Shown here: positions 1 through 14,000 of the stretch, in pieces
Numbering within the stretch: position 1 is the first letter of the stretch
Layout of the letters: every line of letters begins with the position of its first letter
From: Marisa cornuarietis
Lineage: Eukaryota > Mollusca > Gastropoda > Architaenioglossa > Ampullariidae
Assembly (NCBI GenBank): GCA_004794655.1
Contig: SMMW01000589.1
Coordinates: 806,001 to 870,000 of the forward strand
Direction of reading: 5' to 3'
Length of the DNA stretch: 64,000 nt
Translations under genes and position numbers: made by a program
Notes under the pieces: model-generated
Told to the model about the DNA's origin: nothing
The model's input: the letters and a program-made list of their open reading frames with translations, nothing else
Database searches by the model: none

Positions 1-2339
1 ATCGTGTGTTAGACAAATGCTACAGCTCTATCTCGAATGCCTATGCAAGCAGATGCAGGCCCCCTTTGGGTAGATCCGACCACAATGTGGTTCATCTTAT
101 CCCAAGATACAGACAGAAAGTGAAAACTGCTAAACCAAACGCCATAGAGATCAAGCAGTGGTCTCATGACAAGATCGAGGCACTGAGGGGCTGTTATGAG
201 GCAACAGACTGGCAGCTGTTCTTTGACAGCTGCTCTGATTACGATGAGCTCACAGAAACTGTCACGGCCTACATCCAGTTCTGTGAAGATTGTGTTGTGA
301 AACCGAAAACAATCAAACTGTTTGCAAACAATAAGCCATGGATTACCAAAGACCTGAAAGCTTGCCTTTTTGCAAGAAGCATGCATTTATCCAGGGTGAT
401 ACGGGACAGGTAAGAGATCGGAACAAAGAATTTCGGCAGAAGACAAGGCTGGCGAAGATCGAATATAAGAATAAGGTAGAAACGAAACTAAGGGAAGGGA
501 ACGCACGCGAGGCTTGGTTGGGACTAAACAAAATGATGGGTCACACAACAAAAAAACAGGAGGTAGGATGTGAGGCTGCAGACCTTGCCAATGACTTAAA
601 CAAGTTTTATGCCAGGTTTGATATACAAGACTTTACTCGAGAATGTGAATTGATCTGTTCTTCCCTGTCACCATGTGATATCTTAGTGGACGAGAATGCC
701 GTAACATCTTGCCTGTCCCGAATTAATCCATTTAAAGCTCCTGGTCCAGATGGCCTAAAAGGCGGGTGCTCAGATCTTGCGCCCAGCAGCTGAGCCCAAT
801 GATCACACATTTGTTCCACCTGTTCCTGAACAGTCAGTTCTTCCCCAAGCTATGGAAGACCTCAACTATTATTCCAGTGCCAAAAAAGTCACATGCCAAA
901 GAACTAAATGACTTCCGACCAGTGGCCTTGACCCCTATTCTTGCTAAGTGCATGGAGAGAGTTGTTTGCAACCAATTAGTCAATGCCATTGCTGATCAAC
1001 TAGACCCCTACCAGTTTGCATACAAAGCGAAAAGAGGAGTGGATGATGCCTGTTTGACACTCTACAACCTGGTAGCAAACCATCTGGATGGCACTGGTAC
1101 ATACGTGTGTATCCTATTCATGGACTTTTCATCTGCTTTTAATACCATTCAGCCACACCTGCTCTTACAACGTCTCCTAGCACTAAACGTTAACTCAACC
1201 CTAGTGCTCTGGATGAGGGAGTTTCTCCGGGACCGGCCACAACGGGTCAGCATGGGAGGCAAAGTCTTGACCACTCTGATCATAAATACCGGAGCCCCAC
1301 AGGGGTGTGTTTTGTCCCCAATACTGTTCTCTGTTTACACTAGTGAAGTCCGGACGGAATTCTCGAATTGTGCCCTATCCTTGATTAAGTTTGCAGATGA
1401 TATGGCATTGGTTGCTTGGCTCAAGGACGAGAAGTCACTTGCAAGCTATTTCCTCCAGGTTCAAAAATTACACTCATGGTTTGAAGAAAACTTTCTGGTG
1501 CTCAATGTCTCTAAAACTAAAGAAGTGGTCCTTGACAGAAGAAAACATCAACCTGCCCACACCCCTATAATTATTGATAATGAGACAATAGAACAGGTGC
1601 AAAGTTTTAGGTACCTCGGCACAGTGCTAGACAGCAAACTGTCCTTTCAGGAAAACACCAGCATTGTTTCCAGGAAAGCACATCAGCGCCTGTTCCTGCT
1701 GAGGCAACTGAGGAATTTCGGTGTCAGTGGCCCTGTCCTTGAGTCAGTATATCGCAGTCTAATCGAAAGCATCTTAACATTCAATATGTCAGTGTGGTTT
1801 GGCGTTCTCTCTCTCTCAAAGATAAAGCTTGTTTAATGAGAGTGGTCAAGAGTGCCAGCAAGATCATTGGTTCTCCACAAAGACCTTTAGGTGATTTATA
1901 CATCAAGGCTGTGAGGTTAAAGGCCGTCAGAATCATCACAGACCCCTCTCACCCACTACATCGCCACTTCCAAATGTTACCCTCTGGCCGCAGATGGAAG
2001 CAAGTGGTCGCCAGGAAGAGTGCCTTTGCCAAGTCATTCTTACCAACCGCAATAGCACTCCTGAACAGGACTAACAAATGTACCTAGCCTGAATGTCTGT
2101 GGGTGTGTGTGTGTGTGTGTAAGAGAGGAAGAGAATGTGCATCTGCTAACTGTCTTAGGTGTGCGAGGGCTAAGCATGAGTGTAACTGTATGAGTGTATG
2201 AGGTGTGATCGTAATTTTTTTCAGTTTATTATGTATCCTTTTCTCCAGTTAACTGTGGAAGCTCCCAGCAACAAAGGAAAATTTCTATCTCTGTTGTGAC
2301 CAGACATAGACAATAAAGATGTATTGTATTGTATTGTAG
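1..2339 (+). mobile_element. L2/CR1-like non-LTR retrotransposon, decayed and 5'-cut by the window edge
   Basis: The end of an APE-type endonuclease (motif GRSDHNVV near base 70) is followed by a linker and a reverse transcriptase. The RT shows KAPGPDG near 735-755, MDFSSAFNTIQ near 1120-1150, GAPQGCVLSPILF near 1290-1330 and the catalytic FADD near 1390. The reading frame shifts about three times, near 400, 760 and 1800, so the copy is dead. After the last coding block (stop near 2087) a GT-rich 3' UTR ends in AATAAAGATG followed by tandem TATTG units, the usual L2/CR1 3' tail. It lies antisense inside an intron of YEATS2, before that gene's missing last exon(s). Clade assignment (L2/Rex1-like) is from remembered sequence style, not a tree. 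Confidence 0.9.
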
Positions 2340-2473
2340 AAAGCTGAGAACAGTGAAACGAATACAAAACTCTCTTTCAAAGTACAAGAGGGACCCACTG
2401 AAATGAAAGTACTTAGGCGACATTTGGAAGGAAACTTACAAGGACACAGAATAATCTTTGTTTCTATACTCAC

Positions 2474-5099
2474 TGCATAAATCATATCTTCACAAGTGTG
2501 AGCCATCACATCGGGTTGCAGCGGTGTTGGCAAAAACTTCACACCTATCTGAAAGAAATTGGATGTCACTTTGTTTTTCCAGATCAAAGTGTTAAATTGG
2601 ATTATAATTTTGCTTGTAATTTAAAAAAAAAGATAATACGTTACAACTCCAAAATAAATCATGAAACCACATCTTCCACAATCAAGCTTAGAGACATTAA
2701 ACATGAGGCAAACTTTACAAAGAAAAAAGCTATAAAATCAATTGGTCACCTGCTCTTGCACTTCCTCAGGCCAAACCAATATAAACACATTTATGTTAAT
2801 CACATACAAACATAAATATATGCAAGAGGAAATTAATACAAGTGCATATACACATGCACAGAAATGTATTCAAGCACAGATACTACAGATGCAAAGGTAA
2901 ACATAAATACTTAAAAACAAAAAATGTGCCAAACCTTTGCTGCAGTCTGTTGCACAAAGGCCGCTTCTTCCGAGGGTGGGAATATTTCTGTTCCTGATAG
3001 ATCTTCTTCTTTTATAATTTTCACTTTTGTTTTGGGAACAACTGCACTTACAAAAATTTTTGAATCTGTCCATTAGTGCAAAAGCAGTTGGAATTATGCA
3101 GCAAATACCCAAAGTATAATGTGTTGAAAGATAAATAACACCTGAAATGTAACACCTGTCACACACCATAAGAAGCAGAGTAGGATGCAGAAATATGATG
3201 ACTTCTACAAAACTATAAAATGACTTTATAATATTTAATGGGGCTGGAAAAACATTATCTATAGATTTAAAGAAATAAAAAAATGTAAATTAAAAAGTGA
3301 AGATACTAATCAAAAAGGAAAAAAAACCTAGCCCACCTGTGGAAACAATATCAATTTCTGATGCATCATCGCTATCAGAGTCGGGGAGCTCCTCTACATC
3401 CTTTGTAAGAAGTACTGCTGGTGTAGAAAGCGTGGAAAACTTCCTGGCTAGAAGAGCTTGTTCCTTATCATCTTCTCCACTAATCCATTCACATGTCTGT
3501 GATGAAACAATTTGACCGCCTGCAAATTTTTCAGCATGATCAGCATATTCAAACAAACCATGACAGTGTGGCCAAAAACACTTGGTATAATAGGTATGCC
3601 ATTGGTACACAGTTTCAAGCTTTAAGTCTGGTTCAGAAGTCCAATTTTGCAAATGTTACACAAGCTATTTCCACTCATCTGACCTTAATCCACCTCTGCC
3701 ATCTTCCTCCCAATAGATCTTTATACTTCCTCATACAGTCCCTCAGCCAGTTATGTTTCAAGACTTTCATTTCATACGTTCAACCTTATCTTCCCTAGTC
3801 AATTAGTCAATCCTCGTCAAATTCACCTGGCTGATGTGGGCTTTGGCCGTACAAACGACACCACTGCATTATGCGCCGGGTAGTCCACAGCTGTTCCCCT
3901 TTAAATTTATTTTCAGCCCCAAGTTGACGCTGAAGGTATTTTTGAACTGTTGCTGCCCTTGTCCACTGAAAAAAAAACCACACAAAAAAATGTAATCAAC
4001 TGACTCAAAACCAACACAAACCTGTGAATCAACAAAAGCAAAAATTTAATTAGCTACAACAATTGAAAGAACAGGAGTAGACAAGTGGAAAGTAAAAATA
4101 CCAAATGGCTGACAAACAGAATGAACATTGCACAGGTATTTATGTTGATAAAAACTATTGAAAAAAGGACAGGGAAGGAGTTTGGATGAGAGAAGAGGTA
4201 ACTTTTTCAACATGAAGAAATCCTGCTTTATTTTAACCCTCTTGGTTCGACAAGCCATGATCGTGGCTTTGCCGGGTAGCACGGGCAAGGCGATTTTCAT
4301 TTATTTTTTATTGCAAAGTTCAAGTTTTCTCTTTTCCAAAAATGTCTAGGCTTCTTGGTCTAATGTTTATCTCAGAGCAGCAATAATAAAATACAAACTT
4401 CACCCACTGTCGTCTTCGCAATCTTCAGTTATAAGTCAGTCATTGTAATGTTATATTTTTATCTTGAACCAAGAGGATTAAGTATTCTGTAATGTATTTA
4501 AAAAAAGCAATATACCTCTGCACCTCGCTGCTTGCCAACATTCCAAGACAACCACTGTTCCCAGGACTGAGCACAATATGGCCGAGAAAACTTGTCTACA
4601 AAAAAAAAAAAAAAAAAAAAATCTGTCACAAAGACTGATACAGTCTCTTAAAGTCAAGGGACACAAATCTTATCATCTTGTTACTGAGGGAGGTGGTCAT
4701 CAAGAGGTTAAAGTAAGCAATGAGTGGGGAAGGAAATTACACGACAAAGTTCTGAACTAGCTACATTAGAAATGCAATTAGTGCTATTTTTTAAAAGGAA
4801 ATGTTTAAAAAGTGTGCATTCTTCATTGTAAGGGGAGTGTGCTTCTGTGTGTGTGGGTGTGTGTAATGTGTGTGGGTCTGTGTATTGTGCGACATTGGCT
4901 GTATTGGCTGTGTGCACAAATGAAGGCATCTGTGTAACCCTGTAAGAACATGGAAAATACAGCTGCTTTTATTTCTCATGTAACTGATTTATGTGTGAAT
5001 GGAAGGACAATATTTTACATACCAGCCTCAATGTCAATCAAAGGATGCTTGAGAACAGCAGCTCTAATGAGAGTACGAAGGTCTGTATAATCCTCCAGT
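2474..5099 (-). CDS. YEATS2: YEATS2 exons 10-15: conserved C-terminal part
   Basis: Exons 5023-5099, 4516-4595, 3827-3965, 3337-3627, 2935-3041 and 2474-2548 encode residues 1036-1292. Conserved family blocks are [58 protein letters not shown] and [17 protein letters not shown], in the same order as in vertebrate YEATS2. Exon 13 additionally carries a Cys/His-rich stretch ([16 protein letters not shown]) that I do not recall from the human protein. The exon 15 donor (GTGAGT at 2473-2468) is intact, so the gene continues past the LINE and off the left edge. Confidence 0.9.
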
Positions 5100-8000
5100 C
5101 TGCTTTGGGTGAAAAAGACAAGCTGTACACTGCTTAATCCATATTTGCAGAAAATAATAAATTCAGCAATTACAAATTGTAACAGCTGGCACAGATATGA
5201 GTTACATATCCAAAACATGGCAGCCACAAATTAATCTTGAATAACTGTTCTTGAAACATAAATATGTATGTATGTATATAAAATTTATAATAAAGAGCTA
5301 GTGTGCTTAGTGGAATATGCCTACCTATGCACACACAGCACTAAATAAGCATGCTCTCACCCAAAAAGACCACCTGTCCATCAACAACTTCATACAGTTC
5401 TTTAAGCTATGCAGCAGATTAGTCAACCATTTATTTAAATGGTCTTCACTTTGCACAAATTCATTTTTAATTGCAGTGTTTATTTACAAAGAATTTGTCT
5501 TACCTGAGGCTGGACAGTGCTGGTTCTTGAGGAATGACTCTGCACTCTGGCACCCTCTGTTTCTTATCCTTCCAGGCCAAGATTCTTTTCTCTGTTTCCA
5601 CACTATGCTTGTCAAAGCACTCATTTTCAAGCTTAATCTTGAGCTGGCCATCTCCTACACTGATGGAAGAGACACTGACCAAGACATCTCCAGGTGCAGA
5701 GAACTGCGATGGAGATGGCATCAAATTGTGATCTGGAGAAAACCACCTACGGGTTCGAGGAATGCTACATTGGGAGTCGGCCCGTTCCTTCACCTCGTTG
5801 GCTTCTTTCAGCTTGGTGAGAGCTGCTACCACAGAAAATGTGCTTTCTTGCTGTGTAGGTTGTGAAAAACTAGTAGAAGATGAATTCCTCAGTGTGGAAA
5901 GAGAATTTACACTCAGGTATGGAGTCTGACCAGGAGGTTTGGTGTTTTGACCCTGAGCAGATTGATTTTGTGACAAAGAAGCACCTAAACTGGATGGCTT
6001 TTCAACAGAGTCAGGATCCAGTTTAAGTCCTTGAGCTCTTATCTGTGACAGGTCAAGGTTGAGAAGCACTGGCTTGTCATTTGATTTTGGCAGAACAAGA
6101 GTAACTTTAGTTGAGTTAGAAGATGCAACCACAGGTGTTAATGCATTTAATGAACTGCTTACAACACCTGATGCAGCTAGTGATGGACCAGAAAGCTTGC
6201 TGTGATTTTGTACAGGACCGTTTAGCTTTAGCAGGGAAACTGTTCTTGCAGCTACAGCTGGCAGTTTGGAAGATGGTTGAACACTGGTTCCAATAGTGAT
6301 GGGTGAGGTGAGCAAAGACACTTTGTTAACAGCCGTGCTGCTAATGACACTCTCTGTTCTGGATGGAACATGAGTCACAGGCTTTGCCAAAATGGTTTGC
6401 TGAGGTAGAGAAAGACAGTTTGAAGCTGATGGGCTGCCTGGTGGTCTAACAATCACAATCTGCTGAGGAGGCAAAAAAGAGTTTGTGGCTGTTGCTGAAG
6501 TTGTTGGTCTTCCAACAACCACCTTTTGAGGAGGAAGAAGAGAGTTTGTGGATATTGCTGCAGTTGATAGCCTTCCAACAACCTTCTGCGGAGGAGGTAG
6601 AAGAGACTGTGAAACTTTTGAGGTGTGTGTAGGCCTTGACACCACAATCTCTTTGGGAGTCAAAAGAGAATTACAGGCAGCTGAGGTAGCCAAAGGCTTT
6701 TGAGTATTGATGACCTTCAGGCCTGCTGGGGTCACCTGCATCAATACTTTTGGAGCATTTACATCAGATAAGTTACTTTTAGCATGCAACTGATTGAGTG
6801 TGCCACCTGAGATTGCTGAAACTGGCTGTTTTTTGGCAGTCACCATTCCTGGTGATCCGCCAGCACTTCTAGGTAACACTACAGACTGCGGTCTTTGTAA
6901 CAGAGACACCATCCTCGCATTTGAGTTCACTGGAAGCACCACTGGTGCTCTTGGCGCTGTGCTTACTAATATGACAGATGGCTGCGAAGCTCCTGGAGAC
7001 TGTATACTGCTTTTGCTGAGCACAGCAGTTTGCATTATTAGCGGTGAGGATGCTACAGTGTTTGGAGTTGTCTCTCCTAGGCTAACTTTCACAGAACTAA
7101 GACAAGGATGAGTCCAAACACTAAGATTGGCACTGTTGCTGCTGGTCCCACATGCAGAAGCACCATCACCAACAAGACAAGCCTTTTGGCGAATGTCATT
7201 TTCTTCTATTCCATCATTCCTTTCAGCTGGAATGGCTTCAGTGTCTCCAGATGGCCTAACAATCGCGGTCCCTTTTTCACTCCCTAATGCAGCAAGTGGT
7301 TCAGGTTTCTTGAATCTGTTGATCATGCTATGTTCTTCCTTGGTGCTGTCATTGGTCTTATAACTGAAAGAGGAGTTTAGAATTTTGCTGTGAGACCCTG
7401 GTATCAGTTCAGATGGCTCTTGTTTTATGTTGACTGCTGTCATCTCATGTATGGCAGATGTAATCTCATGTGGATAACTGGTGCTTTCTGAATCCACTTC
7501 TTTTGACACCCAGTCTAAAAGGCACTCATCCTTTAATCTTATGTTTGATGCATCTACAGATGCACAAGTGTCAGTATTTCCTATCTGTACTTCTGTATCA
7601 TCATCTTCTTCCTCTTCTTTGATAACAGTTCCTTCTAAGCACAAATCTGAGAAAAGATTGTGGTGTAATTTAGAGTGGCCATTTCTTGGAAATTCCCGCA
7701 GAAGCTCAATCTCAACAACCTAAGTTTAAAACATGAAAAAAAGGAGAAAATTGATAGGATGATAAATAAGGTGGTGGCACCAAAATCAATTATTCATTAT
7801 CTACTTGGCTATATAGATATTAAAAGAAAAAAAAACTCCAGATGGCAATGTGTGCAAAAGTTTTCAAAAACGATCCCTAAAAAAATTCTGAAAATGAACA
7901 AATCCCTTGCATCTTTTCACAAATATCTATTAAAAGTAAAAAATAAAATTTTTTTTTAGAAAACAGAACAGAGAAAACTAAATCCATTACAATCCAATCC

Positions 8001-11000
8001 TACTTGTAGCATATTTGAGCTCCAAGAATAAAATGTATTGAAATCAGAAAAGCATATCAGATTGTCAGCACTACATCTAAGTACTGAAAATTCGCTAGCT
8101 CAGGATACTGCAATTCAGTTTAATTATTCTAGAAAGAGTTTAAAAAAATGACTTCCTCCAGAATGAGGAATGAACTAATGCCGCGGTTCTCAACCTGGGG
8201 GTTAAAAAGTTCTCAAGCTGCTGAAAAGGGGGCCGCAAAGGTGGTCATTTTCTCATATCTCATAAAGGTATTAGTGGCTAAGGGGGGCGCGCGGACGTAC
8301 CTTTATTCGTCTGGGGGGGCGTCACAAGTAAAAGGTTGAGAAACGCTGAACTAATGAATTTAGAAGAAGGTTGTTTCTACGAATATGTGAACATATGTTT
8401 ATCACACACTTTGATCAGCATGATGATCAAAGGTCAGTTATAAAAGGGCAAAACTTTCTACTTACAGTTTCAGCACCAAGTGTTTGAAGGCCTGTATAAG
8501 ATCTGTCCAGCTAGGTATGAGGAAAAAAAAGGGAACTGAATAACAAATGTTCATCTATGCCAGGGCATAAGCATAGGTTAAATACATTCCAACATTTATT
8601 TCTTCCAGAAACACACTTACACAGAAATATTCCCTTTAGAAATTTTGTTCACATGCTAAACATATAAACACACAAAAAAAGAAAAAATGGAGAGCTAAAG
8701 TCTGTCGGTAAGTCAATGATGGTGGAAGTGAGTTATGTGTAGTTATGTATACGTCTGTAATTACTTGTGTACAGTGACTGAGTTACCAGACAATATAAGA
8801 ATGGAATAAAATGGATGGAAGAAACAAAATGAATTATCCAATTAAATTTGATTTTAAATGAAAATGTCAAGGAAACAAATTACTAGCTTGGTCTTCAAAA
8901 GAGAAATTCACCTTCAAGTTATGAATGATGTCAACACGTTTGTTACGCTCATCCCAAAAATGTAGCTGGACTCTGACTGGAAATTCACCCCATCCTCGAC
9001 GGGTCAGGTGAAATGGGGGTGTGCTTTGTTCAGAGCAAAGAAAAAAACAATTTCTCAAATGCACAGAGGTACTGCTAAGGCAGTTACAAATTAAAGATGA
9101 CAACTTTACATTATTTCAATTAAAACCATGCCATTTCTTTCTTTCTCTCAATTTGTTTTTTTTTTGTTTTTTGATGCACTTGTCAAGGAACAAGAATTAT
9201 AATGGCCTATCTTTGCCATGCAACAGCTTAGCACAGCTTTGAGCACTGACTTAGAACTGGATTTCTGAGAATGGTTGCATGTGAAGTCTAGACTTGAAGC
9301 ACAAATATTTTGGTTTAACTTCCTGTAAATGTAATGTTATGCAATGAGGCTGATGGACACATGAGCAAAGGAAGTACAAAATCTAGAAAAAAACAAAAGA
9401 GTGAGAACTAATCAGAATTACCTTATCTCCACACGATCATTAGGTCTGTAGCTGGGATGAAGAAAAAACCAAACTTTTGAAACAAAAGAATGGATAGAGG
9501 GATTGTCTCTTGGGCCTCTAACATACACCATCCACTTGTGTGTTGAGTGGTCGTTGACTTCTCGCTGTCTGTCTGTTATATGCCTGTTTACATAAAGAAA
9601 ATCTAAGCTCTTTTTTCTGGCATATGAATAGTTAGAAGGGAAAAACATATTTGAAGATACAGAAGCACACACAATATGTAGGCACCAAATGCTCCATACA
9701 AAGTCTCTTTCACACACACCTCCCCCAAACCAAACATAATTTTTTTCATTAGGAGAAAATAAAGAGCTATGCACAAGTGTCTTTGGTTCCCAACCCCCAA
9801 ATTTCCAAATCTCCCACAAACTAATTTTAGCATTCCACTTGGTTTGTCTGGTATTGATATGGTTCATACTCCCAACACCTTCCCTATTTTAAACCCCTAA
9901 ACTTAATCCACCCCTTTCCTCCCCTCAAAAAAAAAAAAAAAAGAAATTATACTATCCTAACTCCCTCCTCAGCTTTTCCTATCTAGCTCCTTCGTTCCCT
10001 ATAATGATATCCACTCACACACACACTCGCATGTATAGTGTAACATATCTACTCAACATTTTCTCTTCTTCCCTTCTTCCATCATCTATCTACAAAGCAG
10101 CTGGGAAGACTCAATAAAGCAAACATACTTTGAGACATTGCCAACGACAATAGTTTTCTTCTCGGTAAATCTGGAACCCCTGATTACATCTGACGATTCT
10201 GAGTTGAATACTGGTGTTTCTGATTGGCTTTGCTGGAGACAGAATAAATGATTCATGGTTTTAAGATAGTGTCAAAACAAAATTACCCCTCAAACATTTA
10301 ATGGGAAAGCTATTCAAAATCTTTTAAACATCGGAAGAATGCTAATGAAAGTAAACTAATGCCAAATTTATGAGAAAAGCTTTTTCAGCTTTTGCCTCTT
10401 ATTACTGTGTCAAAGAAAAATGTGTATGTGTTATGTGTGAAATCCAAACTATACAGTAAAAAGCTTTTTAAAAGTATGAAAAAATTATTGGAAAAGGGAG
10501 AAGGGTGGTGGAGAGAGAAAGGGAAAGAGAGTGAGCGTGTACAAGGAAATCCCTCTAATTATATACATTCAGATTCTTATTTTCTGGAAACTTACAACAT
10601 TCTCTAATATGGTTAAAAAAAATAGCATAAAAGTTAAGGTATGTTTCAGGAACATATTAATACACTTACTCCTGAATTTGTTGAAGCTTGTTGTGGCAGG
10701 TGTCCCGGAGTAGACGAACTATTAAGTCTGTTTTTGTCATCTTTGTGTGGTGATGTAACAGTTTCTGTCTTTACATGTGTGGCCACAGGTGCCTTTCCCA
10801 GATATTTTTTAACACTTGGATGAATGGAATTTACAGGAAAAGAAGACGTCTGTGAAGCCTGAAAAGAACAGAAAATGTGTAAGTTGGAGATTTAGATTTA
10901 ATTAAACAATGATAATCAAAAAGTTCAGACGTAAAGATTCAATGCATAATAAAATATACTCACAAACATCTCTTTAAAATTGTTTTGGATTTATTTGAAC

Positions 11001-14000
11001 AATTTTTTTTTGTTTATCTACTATGGCAAAAATGTTATCACCTGTTACTTTCATTTGGAATTTAAAAATTACAGTCACAGGACTCTCTGCAAGATGTTTT
11101 CATAAAAGGTTTTCATGATATGTTGCTGCTAGTATGTTAACTTTTCCTAGAAGATTATTATATGATAAACACAACGCTGTGAATGACAAATTTTAAACTG
11201 TACATGTACTTCTGGATTCTGCTGGAGCCGTGAATAATAGCTGGCAACAGTGACAGCCCGCAATCGGTCCATCATAGATCGAGCTTGATTCAGCAGCTGT
11301 TGCATTTGATAAAAATGCACATTTACTGAAAAAACATGAACTTGACTCTCTCACCTTCTACATTGTGAAAAAATACCAGAAATTTATTTTAAAGAAAGTC
11401 TTCATATAATCATATAGGTCCTAGGACTTTCATACTTTGTAAATTGTGGTATCAACCTTAAAATTGCTGCTGGCCCCCCCCAAAAAGGAATAACTTTCTC
11501 CAAAGTTTGTCAGACTTAGCACAATGCTCCCATCAAACACACAACCTAGAAAACAACCCTGATGCAAAATTTACAGCTGTCATCATGTCATGGATGTCAT
11601 GAATGAACGGGAGATAATGCACTGTAAATATGAGATGGCATGTGTAAAAGGGAGATAGTGTGATAGTGTGCTGTTTGTGCACATGGGAGACAATGTATTA
11701 TTCCAGAAGTATGTGGAGCATTCTAGACTGACTACATGTTCACTAGAACTCAGGAAAGGACTGTGGTATTCAATGATTGAAACTTGTGTATTGCCACGTT
11801 TCCGGATCACACCCTAATCTTGCCCAATTGAGGATTCTCCCCTAGGCAGGCTTTTGTGTGAAGGCTGTTCTTACATGACCCCCCAAGTGGCAGCTGTCCA
11901 AGCTTAGAAGAAGAGGGTTGACATAGTCATCCCTCCAGTGGTGCTTTATGCCTGTATTGGTCTCCTGCCACTGTGACCATTGAATTCCAGGCAGAAAGCA
12001 GCACCATAGGCTGACTTCCAGCAGTGGTCCCAAGTGTTCACCATAGTGCCAGCATGTGACACAGTCTTACTGACTACACAAAGTTGTCTGTCAACGACAC
12101 CGGTCAAATACCTTTAGCAAGTGGACTTGCAGTCTTTGTCCTGCTTTGTCCATAGCCCAGCATAGCCCCAGACCTAAAACTACACCATGCATGGTAATCT
12201 TAGTTGTTGGTGCATGTTCCTAAATGTAATTTTTTATCGTAGAGGGACGTCAAATGCAGGTAATGGGAAGTAATTTATGCTGTCTTATCTAAAGTGCTTG
12301 ATCCAGAAAGCAGAAATACAGTATGACCTGGACAGTCCAAGACAATCTTTGTGATTTGATGAGTGTGTTTGAAGCGGACATGAAACGTTGATTTGCAAAA
12401 AATCTTTGGAGGACTTGAAGCCAACAAAAAAGACATTACAATATATATATATATATATATCTGTATGCTGCAGATACATTTTATAACAATTTCTTTTTAA
12501 TTAAATATAATTATAGTTTCTCTTCACACCTTGGTAAATGCGTACCATGATAGAATTAATGGGAAACCTAAATCTAAAAAGAAGATAGACTATTTAAGAG
12601 TTCACAAATATAGAGTTGTAAGAAGGTATTTGTAGCCTGAGGCACATGTAGTCAGTCTGCTCCAGAGAACTTAGTGAGTTTTGAATTCTTATTAGCTGAA
12701 GAGACTGTTGTATGTCTGGGTAATGAATGTACCACTATTGTCTTGAATAATGTGGGATGTGCAAAAGTAAATAAAATAATTACAATGGATAGACAATAAC
12801 ATTTACATTAAATGAATTGGCTGCCACAAACGACTGCAACAGCTGAACTAATAGTCGGTTGAGCGCAAGCAAGGTAGATAAGGCTCATCATAAGAATGAT
12901 TATTAGAATGTGAGCACAGTCATAACAGGCCACCTTACCGCATTGTGAATTTGTACAGGTACTCTTATACCATGTTAAAGTCGGTGCTCAAATATATAGA
13001 ATGCGTGTATGTGTGTGGATGTGTATGCATGTTGTTGGTTTATTTTTTGTTTTTCGTTCTTTCCAAATTTTCAATGTGTACCAGATTTATTGCCATACTT
13101 CTCGCTGTCACTTTGTGAAAGAGAAATAAACAGTCTGGAAAAAAAAGTATAATTATAGTTAAGTATTTACTTGATCAATTATGATGACATCAGATTCAAT
13201 ATTTTCAGTCTCCACTTTGAATTGACTCCATATAATGCTCTGTATCTTTTTCAAGCTTGCTTCCTTCGCTGAAAGGCGAAAACGTGAGAATGTATTAGCT
13301 TGAGCTGGAGGTATGTTATAGTACATTACACAATGAACCAAAACCTGTTTATAAGAAGTTTGTGTACTACTCGACACAAGAAAAACAGTAAAATTATAAA
13401 AGAACAAAATTAGCAGCAGCATTTGAGTGGCTTAAAAATACACGACGAGAGGGGTACTAAAATAAGAGGGAATCTGTTCATGATCTGAAGCCTAATTTAA
13501 TCATTCTTTTTTAACAATATATAAATTGGTCATAGGTCATTTCACCCCAAGACCGTTGTACCTCTACCATTTCGTCCCACATCAGAAGTCAATTCGTCCC
13601 ACGTAGGTCCATTTCATCCCAAGACAGAAAAGTCAAATCTTCCCAATCTCGAAAGGAGAATTGATAACCAATGAAACAAGTAGTTATTAACGTCAAATAT
13701 TACCAAAAGAGCCATACGTTGTTCGAACATATAGATAGTCAAGCTCCAGCTGCCTATTTTAAACTGACCCATGCAAATAAGTTTAGACACTATTTTACTA
13801 AACAAAAAATGGCCGCTAACCATGGAGCGAACTTATCTAACAATGACAATTACATGTGATTTTTCTCTTTAAATGATCTTTCAAATTAAAGATTTTGTCA
13901 TCTTTTTATTATGACCTTGTATTTCGACTTTTTTTGGTTATTATTATTATTATATGCAGAGACCTCGCTGATATGACATTCATTAATAACTGCTTGTTTC

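Noticed and set aside
5317..5865. 182-codon plus-strand frame
   Set aside because: Mostly antisense to YEATS2 exon 9 with no domain signature.
9622..9867. Upstream extension of the YEATS2 exon 6 frame
   Set aside because: The acceptor at 9584 (TAAACAG) and the phase 2 join to exon 5 show that this part is intron.
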